Source of the DNA: Pedobacter ginsenosidimutans
Lineage (GTDB): Bacteria > Bacteroidota > Bacteroidia > Sphingobacteriales > Sphingobacteriaceae
DNA length: 64,000 nt
NCBI RefSeq assembly: GCF_001442625.1
Contig: NZ_LMZQ01000001.1
Span: forward strand, 434,001-498,000
Reading direction: 5' to 3'
Positions 44,552 through 53,360 of this stretch are shown piece by piece. Made by a program: the position numbers and the translations under genes. The notes under the pieces are model-generated. The model did not search any database. It was not told where the DNA came from and saw only the letters and a program-made list of their open reading frames with translations. Positions within the stretch are counted from its first letter, which is position 1. Each line of letters begins with the position of its first letter.

Positions 44552-45286
44552 TTAATCTGCAATAGCTTCATTTAATCCTTTTAATACTAAGTAAGGATCT
44601 TTTATAATTTGAGGCGCAAAGATGCTGTTTTGTAATTGTTTATACAAAAAATTAGCATCACCTCCCGTTATAATTACCTTCAGAGCACTTTCTTTTTTAT
44701 TATTTAGGGCAATAAAGCCTTCAATTTCGTTTATTATTCCTTGTAAAACGCCGTTTTTGATTGCCGATTGGGTATCAGTACCTTCCACAATAGCCTCATT
44801 TGCATCCCACTCCACCAAAGGCAAACGGCCAGTAAATTCGTGCACAGCCCTAAAACGCATTTTAATGCCAGGACTTATACTTCCGCCAAAATACTCCTTC
44901 GCGCTAGTTAAAACATCGTAAGTAATACAGGTACCTGCATCAACCACTAAACTTGCGTTTGTTGGATGTAAGCCATTTGCACCCAAAATAGCAGCCCATC
45001 TATCTAACCCTAAAGTAACTGGCGTTTTATATCTGTTTTGTACGCCGTTCGTCAACATGGTTGAAAAACGGATATACTCGGTATGTTTTTTTAAAAATAC
45101 TTCTAACGGTCCAATTTCCTGGTTAACACTACTGATGATGGATTTCGCTGGCGAAAACTTCTCAATCAACTGAGCCAGATCAAGTATCCCAATTTTATTG
45201 AAACGCTGATGATGAATAATTTCCTTATTTGCAAAAACAGCAACCTTCACAGCAGAATTTCCAATATCAATGCTTAACCTACGCAT
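44552..45286 (-). CDS. coaX: Type III pantothenate kinase
   Basis: CoaX phosphorylates pantothenate, the first step of coenzyme A synthesis. The 244-residue protein has the N-terminal ATP motif SIDIGNSAVKVAVF, LGLDRWAAILGAN, VVDAGTCITYDVL and GGSISPGIKMRFRAVHEFTG, plus VIITGGDANFL near the C-terminus. These are the type III (Baf-like) signatures, distinct from CoaA. The downstream barrel and lptC genes follow at once. Identity is firm. Confidence 0.95.
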   Translation of the reverse strand: MRRLSIDIGNSAVKVAVFANKEIIHHQRFNKIGILDLAQLIEKFSPAKSIISSVNQEIGPLEVFLKKHTEYIRFSTMLTNGVQNRYKTPVTLGLDRWAAILGANGLHPTNASLVVDAGTCITYDVLTSAKEYFGGSISPGIKMRFRAVHEFTGRLPLVEWDANEAIVEGTDTQSAIKNGVLQGIINEIEGFIALNNKKESALKVIITGGDANFLYKQLQNSIFAPQIIKDPYLVLKGLNEAIAD

Positions 45287-45441
45287 TTAAAATCTCCCAC
45301 TGCAGATAATATGTTCTTAGAAATTCCAATGACTCCATTTTTTATCCATCTTGATTAAAACTAAAAAAGCTTTAATTCAAAAATCATGCACAAAGCTATT
45401 AATCTTTGTCAAGTTTCGTTCTAGTTATTTGTTAAAAAAGG

Positions 45442-46422
45442 TTAAACAAACAGAAAATACTGTATCGAAAGCACAAATAAAACGAACAATGTTTCGTAAA
45501 ACCAACGTTTTTTGGCATTGCTAAAATAGTAGGCCAACAGTACCGATCCCGGTGGTACACACAGCAAAAAATGCCAGGTCCTGAAATCGGGTTTAAGGTA
45601 AAAACTAGCTGCAGAGATAATAAACATGAAAAACAACAGCTGAAAACTTTTCCTTGTACTGATAAAACTCCTGAAGAAATTTTCGCGGAGCTGTAGTGAT
45701 GCCAGTACGATAATCACCGTTACCGGGATCAGCACCAGATAATCGTTATAGTTAATTTTAAAAACCGAAGGAAACTTATTGCCCAATGGTTTCCATATCT
45801 GATAAAACGAACTTAAATTGTCATTCCAGTAATAAAATACGGCCAGAAAAAAGAAAACAGTAATAAAACCAATTAAGCCTGCCACCCATTCGCGCCAGTT
45901 AAATGATCTAAAAAGCAACAGCGCTAAAAAGATCATAAGCAGCATGGTCATAAACGGAAAATAGATTAATGTTCCGACCGCAATAATCATCCCGATATCG
46001 AACACAGTTGTAATTGCGTTGGCACTTTTACCCAGTTTTAAAAACTTATCTATAATCCAAATCAAAAGAAAGTTGCACAACAATGCCGGGCTTAGGATCA
46101 TAAAAGGCATGAACAAGCTTGTTCCTGTTATAAACATCAGCCCTGGCAGGAAACTGGGTTTGGCCAATAAATTATGGTTGTTTACAATCCGATTGAAAAT
46201 TAACGCCTGAACATAAACCAAAAGTGCCGCGATAAAAATATTGGTATATGGCGTAAAGGCATTATCCAAATCTATATTGATCAGCAATCGCGCAAAGGGT
46301 TCCAAAAAATCAAAGTTCAGCTTATCGTGCGTTTCATGAAAAATGGCAATACGCAAAAAGAACGTGTACGCCAGCAAGAATACGAGGTTAATTGGATTTA
46401 GCTTTCTAAACTGATTAATCAT
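45442..46422 (-). CDS. DUF6427-like integral membrane protein
   Basis: A 326-residue protein with about nine to ten hydrophobic segments and few other features. The pattern (MINQFRKLNPINLVFLLAYT...LRIAIF, then LLFRSFNWREWVAGLIGF) matches the DUF6427 group of Bacteroidota, whose role is unknown. It is adjacent to coaX on the same strand, 155 nt upstream of it. No enzymatic motif is visible. Confidence 0.7.
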   Translation of the reverse strand: MINQFRKLNPINLVFLLAYTFFLRIAIFHETHDKLNFDFLEPFARLLINIDLDNAFTPYTNIFIAALLVYVQALIFNRIVNNHNLLAKPSFLPGLMFITGTSLFMPFMILSPALLCNFLLIWIIDKFLKLGKSANAITTVFDIGMIIAVGTLIYFPFMTMLLMIFLALLLFRSFNWREWVAGLIGFITVFFFLAVFYYWNDNLSSFYQIWKPLGNKFPSVFKINYNDYLVLIPVTVIIVLASLQLRENFFRSFISTRKSFQLLFFMFIISAASFYLKPDFRTWHFLLCVPPGSVLLAYYFSNAKKRWFYETLFVLFVLSIQYFLFV

Positions 46423-46488
46423 GCCTTTTTAAAGAGAAGGCAAAGTAAAGAAAATAATTTAACAGTATAGCAGAAAGACCAAAGCTTA

Positions 46489-46722
46489 AAGACTAAAGCA
46501 GCGATGCATATAGTTGTCTATCTCGTAAAGTTTTGTCAGTCTGAGCGGAGTCGAAGACCGTTTGATTAAGGGCGATTAAAAAAGAAATCTTGTTCTTTTA
46601 GAAAAGCGGGGTCCTGTTCGTATCGGTTCCGATAGTCCTGCCATCCGCTTTACCTCACTACGTTCGCTGCCCGCTCCTGTCAGGTTTAGATTACTTAGTA
46701 CTGTACCACAGATTAGAATAAG
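46489..46722. repeat. Tandem structured element, copy 1
   Basis: About 235 bp, repeated at 46725-46962. It contains GTCAGTCTGAGCGGAGTCGA (a REP-like word) and a conserved core: GGGTCCTGTTCGTATCGG followed by TTCCGATAGTCCTGCCATCC. The TATCGG / CCGATA arms form a hairpin. The core is unchanged between copies while flanks vary. Confidence 0.8.
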
Positions 46723-46724
46723 CT

Positions 46725-46962
46725 AAGACGAAAGCAGGGATGTATAGTTGTCTCACTCGTAAAGTTTTGTCAGTCTGAGCGGAGTCGAAGACCGTTTGAT
46801 TAAGGGCGATTAAAAAGAAATCTTGTCCTTTTTAGAAAAGCAGGGTCCTGTTCGTATCGGTTCCGATAGTCCTGCCATCCGCTTTACCTCTCTACTTTCG
46901 GTGTCCGCTCCTGTCAGGTTTAGATTACGCAGTATTGTGCCACGGATTAGAATAATCCTCAA
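46725..46962. repeat. Tandem structured element, copy 2
   Basis: Second copy of the element. Small differences include GCAGGG for GCGGGG and TCTCTACTTTCGGTGTCC for TCACTACGTTCGCTGCCC. A minus-strand frame of 71 codons (46810-47025) crosses it but has no credible protein character. Confidence 0.8.
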
Positions 46963-47061
46963 GATCAAAGCGGATAGGTAGCAGCGGAACGTACCAATAG
47001 GCGATAGATAGCTAACCATTCCCAAAAGCGCTGCTTTGCGTTAAATAAACCCGGGAGTAGC

Positions 47062-47113
47062 GGCAGCCCCGATCCTTTATCGGGCTAAAGCGAACAACGG
47101 GGCTGTGCAAGCC
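47062..47113. repeat. Nested hairpin element CAGCCCCG / CGGGGCTG
   Basis: CAGCCCCG (47064-47071) pairs with CGGGGCTG (47098-47105). Inside, CCGAT...ATCGG can form a second hairpin in competition. It sits just after the tandem elements and may be a repeat or part of a small RNA. Confidence 0.5.
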
Positions 47114-47177
47114 AAAAGTTTCTGGCATTCATTTCCAAAATCAAACAGCTAACTCTGGTGAGTAAAATCATGATAAG

Positions 47178-47206
47178 GATCCTTCGACTACGCTCAGGAT
47201 GACAAT
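47178..47206. repeat. Single REP-like unit
   Basis: TCCTTCGACTACGCTCAGGA followed by TGACAAT. It belongs to the same family as 8789-8809 and 49442-49470. Confidence 0.65.
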
Positions 47207-47234
47207 CCGAGGGTGATCGACTTTGGACTCAGGA

Positions 47235-48224
47235 CTAAATCCTCGCATATTTCTTCACCATATCATCAATAATCTGCGCTGTTTCATCCGGAAAATTAAA
47301 CTCATGCTGTTGCGGGTTTTCTACCCAGTTTTTGATAATCGGCAACCAGTTCCTGGTACTTCCCCAAATTACAGGCAAGCCAAACTGTTTTAAGGCGTAG
47401 GCATTACATTGCTGCTCAAACTGGAAACGCATAGGTGCTACCAGCAGTTTTTTCTTTAAATAAAGTGCTTCTGCAGGCCCTTCAAAACCACCGCCGGTAA
47501 ATAAACCTTCGCAGGTTGCCAGGCTTTTATTAAATTTCTCGTTGTTAACCGGCTCTACAAAAACATTCCCTTCCTGATAGGCAACTTTACTGTGTTTAGA
47601 AAAAACCTGCCATGTAACTTCAGGTAGCTGCGTAAAAAGCTTTACCAAACGTTTATCATCAATGGCTGGAAGATATACGGTATAATGCCCTAAATTTTCA
47701 CTTTTCAGATTTCGGATCTCTGCCCTGATTACCGGGGTATGGATAAAAGTATCGTAACGGTCGAAATGAAAACCAATGTGGTATTTGGTAGGTGCGTAGC
47801 GGCTCAAGATCAGTTTCCCCCAATCTAAAGTTCTTGGACGAGGTACTTTTTTAGACTTAAAGGCAGCCTGATGGCTCAATGATACACATTCTATGCCCTG
47901 CAGTTTACAGGCCCAGGCGCTTACAGGTTCAAAATCGTTAACGATTAAGTTGTACTCTTTCAGGGGCAGCTGCTTCATATCTTTTCTAAAACGGAAAAGA
48001 TTCATGTTCAGCCATGTTTTAAAATGGTCTACACCGCCTTTTTTCCCAAAGATGAAACTGAAACCATGCAATTGGTATTTTACAGGCTGACTGAGTTTCA
48101 CATCGGCCTGTGTTCCACTTACTAAAATATCCAATTCGCCATACTGCTGAAGCAAAGGGATAATTTCCCTCGCCCTACTGATATGACCATTACCTGTTCC
48201 CTGTATTGCGTAAAGTATCTTCAT
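47235..48224 (-). CDS. MurG-like (GT28/GT1-type) glycosyltransferase
   Basis: A 329-residue GT-B protein. The N-terminal loop AIQGTGNGHISRAREI corresponds to the GGTGGH loop of MurG-type enzymes; the C-terminal donor site is TGGGFEGPAEALYLKKKLLV followed by QFEQQCNAYAL. This group is annotated as glycosyltransferase family protein without known acceptor. It lies 20 nt after the LpxH-like gene on the same strand, so it may act on lipid A or a similar lipid, but that is only suggested by position. Confidence 0.75.
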   Translation of the reverse strand: MKILYAIQGTGNGHISRAREIIPLLQQYGELDILVSGTQADVKLSQPVKYQLHGFSFIFGKKGGVDHFKTWLNMNLFRFRKDMKQLPLKEYNLIVNDFEPVSAWACKLQGIECVSLSHQAAFKSKKVPRPRTLDWGKLILSRYAPTKYHIGFHFDRYDTFIHTPVIRAEIRNLKSENLGHYTVYLPAIDDKRLVKLFTQLPEVTWQVFSKHSKVAYQEGNVFVEPVNNEKFNKSLATCEGLFTGGGFEGPAEALYLKKKLLVAPMRFQFEQQCNAYALKQFGLPVIWGSTRNWLPIIKNWVENPQQHEFNFPDETAQIIDDMVKKYARI

Positions 48225-48244
48225 TTATGCCCGAATATCTAAAA

Positions 48245-49099
48245 TTATTGGGCAATTTCATATTTTATATTCTGTAAAAGAATATTTATGTCAAGTTTAC
48301 TTTTTAAATCCTCCGCATCAGAAAGGATTCCTTCATCCAATTCGTCTTTAGTAAAATGTTGATGTTCGTACTTAAAAACCGTCCAGTTTTTATTTTCATA
48401 TTCCAAAGCAGTTAAACTTTCTACCCAATCTCCACTGTTCAGGTAAACTACTTTTCCATCTTCGGTGGCAATTTCGCGTTGCTCGGCCTGGTGAATATGG
48501 CCACAAACGACATATTGATAACCTTTTTCGATGGCCAGTTCTGCTGCAGTTTGCTCAAAACTATTGATGAACTTAACAGCATCTTTAAACTTTGCTTTTA
48601 TTTTTTTCGAAAAGCTCATCTTCTCCCGCCCGAATGCGGTAAGTACCCAGTTTACAAAACTATTAATGAGGATCAGTGTATCGTAACCAACTGCACCAAG
48701 TTTAGCCAGCCATTTAGAGTGTTGCATGGTAACATCAAAAACATCGCCATGAAAGAACCATGCCTTCTTACCGTCCAGCTCTAAGATTAACTTATTCTGG
48801 AGATGGAAAGTACCCATTTCCATGCCGTCGAATTTGCGGAGCATCTCATCATGATTCCCCGTCAGGTAGTGAACCTGAACACCCTCCGATACGAATTTCA
48901 TCAGTTTACGGATCACTTTCATGTGCGATTCGGGCCAATAACTTTTGCTAAACTGCCAGATATCGATGATATCGCCATTTAAGATCAGTGTTTTGGGCTT
49001 TATGCTCTTAAGATATTTTAGAAGTTCTTTTGCGTGGCAACCATAGGTACCTAAATGTACATCGGATATTACGACTACATCGACATTTCTTTTATCCAT
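48245..49099 (-). CDS. UDP-2,3-diacylglucosamine diphosphatase-like metallophosphatase
   Basis: A 284-residue calcineurin-like phosphoesterase. The metal-binding motifs are ISDVHLGTYG, LNGDIIDIW, LTGNHDEML and VCGHIHQAE. The QHSKWLAKLGAVGYDTLIL region and overall length match proteins annotated as UDP-2,3-diacylglucosamine diphosphatase, which make lipid X in lipid A synthesis. Whether this copy is the true LpxH or a related phosphatase cannot be settled. The gene is followed by a MurG-like glycosyltransferase and preceded by a 31-residue membrane peptide, all on the minus strand. Confidence 0.82.
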   Translation of the reverse strand: MDKRNVDVVVISDVHLGTYGCHAKELLKYLKSIKPKTLILNGDIIDIWQFSKSYWPESHMKVIRKLMKFVSEGVQVHYLTGNHDEMLRKFDGMEMGTFHLQNKLILELDGKKAWFFHGDVFDVTMQHSKWLAKLGAVGYDTLILINSFVNWVLTAFGREKMSFSKKIKAKFKDAVKFINSFEQTAAELAIEKGYQYVVCGHIHQAEQREIATEDGKVVYLNSGDWVESLTALEYENKNWTVFKYEHQHFTKDELDEGILSDAEDLKSKLDINILLQNIKYEIAQ

Positions 49100-49170
49100 A
49101 AACGGGAAATTTTAGGGGGAAGGATCTTATTACCGCTCCATTAAAGCAGTTCAGAGATAAATTAGCTGTG

Positions 49171-49266
49171 TTACCACTCCTCTTCCTCATCGAGTTTTAC
49201 CTCAAAGGGGCTAAAGAAATAAAGTACAACAATTAACAAGCACACGGCAAAGAATGATTCTAACAT
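49171..49266 (-). CDS. 31-residue membrane peptide candidate
   Basis: A reading frame of 31 codons, too short for routine calling. It encodes MLESFFAVCLLIVVLYFFSP, followed by an acidic tail, FEVKLDEEEEW. One hydrophobic helix with a charged end is the typical form of a small membrane protein. A well-formed promoter (49285-49313) ends 18 nt before the ATG, which strongly supports transcription from here. The lpxH-like gene starts 71 nt downstream on the same strand, so this may be the first gene of that operon. Function unknown; translation not proven. Confidence 0.5.
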   Translation of the reverse strand: MLESFFAVCLLIVVLYFFSPFEVKLDEEEEW

Positions 49267-49284
49267 ATCATCTGATTTACATTA

Positions 49285-49313
49285 CAAAGGTAAGACTCTG
49301 TATATCAAACAAA
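49285..49313 (-). promoter_or_regulatory. Promoter of the small membrane peptide / LpxH-like operon
   Basis: On the minus strand TTTG (49313-49310), 17-nt spacer, then TACCTTTG (49292-49285). This fits the Bacteroidota TTTG / TAnnTTTG consensus well. Confidence 0.65.
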
Positions 49314-49334
49314 TGTTACGACATTGTTAAATTT

Positions 49335-49470
49335 TAGTTTGGTGGTTCATTAGTTCACTGGTTCATTTGCCATTGGTTTATTACCCACCGTCGTCATTGC
49401 TGAGACGGATACAGAATTATCCTAAAATTTTCCTTACTAAAGGGTCCTTCGACCACGCTCAGGATGACAA
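49335..49470. repeat. Tandem GGTTCATT words followed by a REP-like unit
   Basis: GGTGGTTCATTAGTTCACTG and GGTTCATTTGCCATTGG resemble the 35555-35595 repeat. TCCTTCGACCACGCTCAGGA then TGACAA at 49442-49467 is a REP-like unit. Between 49484 and 49515 is a TTCTGTGTTTCCGTGG stretch, reverse of CACAAAG-type repeats. Confidence 0.55.
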
Positions 49471-49522
49471 ACCGAGAAAATATTTCGTGTTTCTGTGTTT
49501 CCGTGGCAAAACTACAAGCAAC

Positions 49523-49555
49523 AAAAAACCCCGCAAGATCAAAATCCTGCGGGGT
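49523..49555 (-). terminator. yfhO-family gene terminator
   Basis: ACCCCGCA (49528-49535) pairs with TGCGGGGT (49548-49555); on the minus strand it is followed by TTTTTTGT. It lies 22 nt after the stop codon. Confidence 0.85.
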
Positions 49556-49576
49556 GTAAATCTATTTGAGAAATTA

Positions 49577-52084
49577 TTAAGCTTTAACTGCTTTCTTTTT
49601 CTTCTTTTCTTCTGAGTAAAACCCAAAACCTAATCCGGCCAACAATAAGATCGATCCGGCCAAAGAGATTTTCTCTCCGGTATAATACGATGTTGGATGG
49701 AAAATAAACTCAAGTTTATGGTTCCCTGCTTCTAACTGCGCTGCACGTAAAACGTAATCAGCCCTGAAGTATGGCTTTTCAACACCATCGATATACATTT
49801 TCCAGCCTTTATCATAATAAATCTCTGAAAACACTGCAATTACATCTTTAGCGGTTGAGTATTCGTAAGTTAAATGATCAGGGTTATAGTTGGTTAATTT
49901 AATAAAACCCTCCTGGCCAGTCCCTAAACGTTTGGTATCAATCGAATTTTTGAAACTTTCATCAACTATGGCTTCTTTTTTAGCATCAAAACTGCTAATG
50001 GCCTTCATTTCTTCATCAGCATTTTTAGCAAACTGAACACTTTGTACAAACCAGGCATTACCCGCAGCCGTTGCATTACGCTGCATTTTATACGACCCGT
50101 TTTGCTGATCTTGTGTAATGATGTACTTCGTATTTAACATATCCAATACATCCTGGTTAACACTTTTGGTAAATTGGTGCTGAATGAGTTCATCAAAACG
50201 TTTCAGTTTAGCGGCATGATAACCACCAATTGTTTTATGAAAATTAGATGTACTGGCATCACTAAAGGTATTTATGGTTGCGTCGAATACCCTGAAATTC
50301 GGGTCTTTATCAGCCATTATAAAATTATCAACGTCTCTTGGCTTAAAGAAATCTGAAGCCGTTTTTTTGTACTCAAAATTCTGGTTATTTAAGTATCTAC
50401 GGTCTACTTGCCACATATCTACCAAAACAGCCAGTGCCAACAAGCCTAAAGCCAGTTGTGCATTTAATTTTTTGGTAATAAATGCCCAGACAATCCCAAA
50501 ACCGATAACTACGAAAAAGAATGAACGCAAAGCATCTGCACGGCCTATTGCAATTCTATCTTCTACTAATCCATTTGCTATCTTTTGCGCAATGGAAGCA
50601 TTATTTTGCAAAGTCTGCGTTAAAGCCTGCACAATTTGCAAATGGTTTGATGCTTTAAAGCTGAAAAACAGCGTAGGCACGATTGCTACAATTAAAGCGA
50701 AACCACCGGTAATACCAGCCGACCAGGTTAATTTTTTGATTAAAACCTTTTGGTCTACATTGCCATCCTGTATTTCCTTGATTGCTAAAATTGCCAATAT
50801 CGGAACCATTAAACCAACTACTGCCAAAATGGATTCAACTGCTCTGAATTTATTATAAAGCGGGAAATAATCGAAGAATAAATCACTTACAAGAGGGAAG
50901 TGGCGGCCAAAAGAAAGTAATATAAACAAAACTGTTGTTGCCAATATCCACCATTTTAACTGGCTACGAACAATGAATAAGCCGAAAACAAACAAGAAAC
51001 AGATAATTGCACCAAAATAATAGCCGCCTTGGGTAAATGGTTTCTCACCCCAATACTGTTGCATATTTAACTGTGAGCCCAACTGCTGAATAGCTTGTGC
51101 AGTTTGGGTTGGATCACCACCTGTAATTTCAGAAACAGCTTTATACATGTTTCCTTCCGGCTTCACAAGCTTATCTATTCCTGAGGCGCCTCCATATAAA
51201 TCCGGGATTAAAAAAGTAAAGCTCTCACCAACACCCTGGCTCCATTGGTAAGCATACTCTTTTGACATACCTGCCCCTTTTTCTGCTGGTGAAGATTCTG
51301 TGGCAGTTAAGTTAGATTTACCACGGTTTGTTTCTTTAGCATATTCTGCTGTAGACCATAATAAACTTGCATTAATCATTATAGCAATAGCTACTGAAAA
51401 AGCTAAAAAAGCGAACGATTTTAGCAGGTTTGAAACGGTTTTACTTTTAAATGCCTGATAAAACTCTACAATAACAAAAATAAAAATAGCCAACATCAAA
51501 TAATAGGTCATTTGAACATGGTTAGTTCTTATTTCAAGGGCTAAAAACAGTGCAGTTAAACTCGCTCCATACCAATATCTACCCCTTAGGGTTAACAATA
51601 TACTGGCTATTATTGGCGCAAAAAAACCAATTGCCAATGCCTTGCTACTATGCCCACTTGCAATTAAAACAAAATTGTACATGGTAAATGTAAATGCAAT
51701 TGCACCAGCCGCAGCGAGCCAAGGATTAACCTTTAATACAATAAACAAGAAATAAGCGCCCAAAAGCAATAGAAGAACTGTACCTGTTGGATTAGGCAGG
51801 GCTTTTGTAATTAAGGCAATTCCATAGGTAGCGCCATTATAGGCGTAAGGTACCCAGATTTGATAAGCCGGCATACCGCCAAACATCTGGTTGGTCCAAA
51901 GCGGTGCCTTACCATCCTTTTCTTTAAAGTCCATAATTTCCTTTTGCATCGCTTGCGATTGGATCACATCGCTTTGCGCAGGGGCTTTACCTACCAAAAC
52001 AGGACTGAAGTAGGCAAAAGTGATGACTACAAAAAATGCAATAATGGCTAAGTGAATGCCATTTTTATTAAACCAGTTATTCAT
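49577..52084 (-). CDS. YfhO family membrane protein
   Basis: An 835-residue protein with about thirteen membrane helices, a large exposed C-terminal part and the blocks APLWTNQMFGGMPAYQIWVP, YHAAKLKRFDELIQHQF, and LDMLNTKYIITQDQQNGSYK that mark Bacteroidota YfhO proteins. YfhO is a GT-C-like family; in Firmicutes it glycosylates lipoteichoic acid. In Gram-negative Bacteroidota the acceptor is not known. The last segment has a final membrane helix and a basic tail (YSEEKKKKKAVKA). It seems to be transcribed alone, with a TATTTTTG box upstream and a hairpin downstream. Confidence 0.88.
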   Translation of the reverse strand: MNNWFNKNGIHLAIIAFFVVITFAYFSPVLVGKAPAQSDVIQSQAMQKEIMDFKEKDGKAPLWTNQMFGGMPAYQIWVPYAYNGATYGIALITKALPNPTGTVLLLLLGAYFLFIVLKVNPWLAAAGAIAFTFTMYNFVLIASGHSSKALAIGFFAPIIASILLTLRGRYWYGASLTALFLALEIRTNHVQMTYYLMLAIFIFVIVEFYQAFKSKTVSNLLKSFAFLAFSVAIAIMINASLLWSTAEYAKETNRGKSNLTATESSPAEKGAGMSKEYAYQWSQGVGESFTFLIPDLYGGASGIDKLVKPEGNMYKAVSEITGGDPTQTAQAIQQLGSQLNMQQYWGEKPFTQGGYYFGAIICFLFVFGLFIVRSQLKWWILATTVLFILLSFGRHFPLVSDLFFDYFPLYNKFRAVESILAVVGLMVPILAILAIKEIQDGNVDQKVLIKKLTWSAGITGGFALIVAIVPTLFFSFKASNHLQIVQALTQTLQNNASIAQKIANGLVEDRIAIGRADALRSFFFVVIGFGIVWAFITKKLNAQLALGLLALAVLVDMWQVDRRYLNNQNFEYKKTASDFFKPRDVDNFIMADKDPNFRVFDATINTFSDASTSNFHKTIGGYHAAKLKRFDELIQHQFTKSVNQDVLDMLNTKYIITQDQQNGSYKMQRNATAAGNAWFVQSVQFAKNADEEMKAISSFDAKKEAIVDESFKNSIDTKRLGTGQEGFIKLTNYNPDHLTYEYSTAKDVIAVFSEIYYDKGWKMYIDGVEKPYFRADYVLRAAQLEAGNHKLEFIFHPTSYYTGEKISLAGSILLLAGLGFGFYSEEKKKKKAVKA

Positions 52085-52213
52085 TAAGGTTTGTTTAAGT
52101 TTAAACGAACGTCAAAAATAAAAAATTGGGCGGTATAAAAAAGTAATAAATTAAATGCATGCTGAATAAAAAATTAGATTTGTAACAAAGAATAAAAATT
52201 CAACCTATTTATT

Positions 52214-53299
52214 ATGAGAAAGTTTGTCGTTACAATCGCTCTTGCTTTATTATCTTTTTCTTCGTTTTCGCAAATTGTAAGTTTAAATAACAATGAAATT
52301 AAAAAGCTGAAAACGCAGGTCAAAAATGATGGGGAAACCAAAAAACTATACCTGGGCTTTGAAAAATCGGTATTAAATTATCTAAACGAAAACCCGAACC
52401 CAATTGATACCATCAGAACTGAAGGATTATTAAAGGGAAATCCCAAAAAAGAGAAAACCAGATTAGCCCTGGCAGATATGAACAAAATGTTTGCACTGGC
52501 CTTACAATACCGGATTACCGATGATCAAAAATATTTAAACAAATGTGTAGAATTTCTTGGTGCATGGGCCAAAATCAACAAACCAAATGGCGATCCTATT
52601 GACGATACCAATCTGGATAAAGCCATTGAAGCTTACGACCTGATTAAAAAAGATATCCTAGCAGCTGATAAAAAACAGATTGAGCAATGGCTTACTGAAA
52701 CGGCTTTGGCAGAAATTAGCAGCAAACGGATGAAAGCGGGGAGAGCTACCGCCATTAATAACTGGAACGCCCACCGGTTAAAAGAAGTTGGTGAAATTGG
52801 TTACACCTTAAACAATCAGCATTTTATTAAGTGGACCATCGATAATTTAAAAAGCCACATCAACATCAATTTATATCCAGATGGCACCAGTTTGGATTTT
52901 AAAGAGCGCGATGCCATGCATTACCACATTTACGACCTGGAACCTATGTTAAAGTTGGCCATTATGATCGACAGGGCGAAAGGCATCAACTTTTATACCT
53001 ACGAGTCACCTAAAGGATCTTCCATCAAAAAATCTGTAGAATGGATGATCCCGTACATTAATGGTGAAAAACAGCACGAAGAATATGTAAATACGACCGT
53101 TAAATTCGACCGCGACCGGGCAAAGAACAACGAACCAGGATTTGCTCCCGGGACAATGTTTAAACCAGATTTGGCATTGCCGGTATTAAAACTATCTGTA
53201 TATTTTGATAGGGCACAGGCTAAACTGTTAAAAAAAGTAAATAACAATGATACCAGCTGGCAGATGATATTGGATAAACTACAACGCGAAAGCAAATAG
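52214..53299 (+). CDS. Alginate lyase family protein, exported
   Basis: A 361-residue protein with a signal peptide (MRKFVVTIALALLSFSSFSQ) and an all-helical barrel of the alginate lyase superfamily. The catalytic-like Asn/His motif INNWNAHRLKEVGEIG and RDAMHYHIYDLEPMLKLAI fit the family's NxxxH and YH pattern. It would cut uronic-acid polysaccharide in the periplasm or outside. It is not next to SusCD genes, so it is not in a typical PUL. A -7-like TAGATTTG at 52175-52182 is upstream. Specific substrate is uncertain. Confidence 0.82.
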   Translation: MRKFVVTIALALLSFSSFSQIVSLNNNEIKKLKTQVKNDGETKKLYLGFEKSVLNYLNENPNPIDTIRTEGLLKGNPKKEKTRLALADMNKMFALALQYRITDDQKYLNKCVEFLGAWAKINKPNGDPIDDTNLDKAIEAYDLIKKDILAADKKQIEQWLTETALAEISSKRMKAGRATAINNWNAHRLKEVGEIGYTLNNQHFIKWTIDNLKSHININLYPDGTSLDFKERDAMHYHIYDLEPMLKLAIMIDRAKGINFYTYESPKGSSIKKSVEWMIPYINGEKQHEEYVNTTVKFDRDRAKNNEPGFAPGTMFKPDLALPVLKLSVYFDRAQAKLLKKVNNNDTSWQMILDKLQRESK

Positions 53300-53311
53300 C
53301 ATCCAAACAAA

Positions 53312-53339
53312 TAAACTTTCAATAATTTTTGAAAGTTTA
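53312..53339. promoter_or_regulatory. Inverted repeat over the -33 box of the GbsR-type gene
   Basis: TAAACTTTCAA (53312-53322) and TTGAAAGTTTA (53329-53339) are perfect 11-bp arms around a 6-nt spacer. They cover the TTTG -33 box at 53328-53331. This is a likely operator, perhaps for the regulator itself. Confidence 0.55.
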
Positions 53340-53357
53340 AAAATAACTTTATATTTG
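53328..53357 (+). promoter_or_regulatory. Promoter of the GbsR-type gene, leaderless type
   Basis: TTTG (53328-53331), 18-nt spacer, TATATTTG (53350-53357). The ATG at 53361 is only 3 nt further, so the transcript probably starts at or near the start codon. Confidence 0.6.
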
Positions 53358-53360
53358 TAT

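Noticed and set aside
46810..47025. Minus-strand 71-codon frame over the tandem element
   Set aside because: It crosses a duplicated structured repeat, has no ribosome site or promoter, and its counterpart in the first copy is not kept as a frame.
50274..50858. 194-codon plus-strand frame inside the YfhO gene
   Set aside because: It is the antisense shadow of a confidently assigned gene and has no domain of its own.
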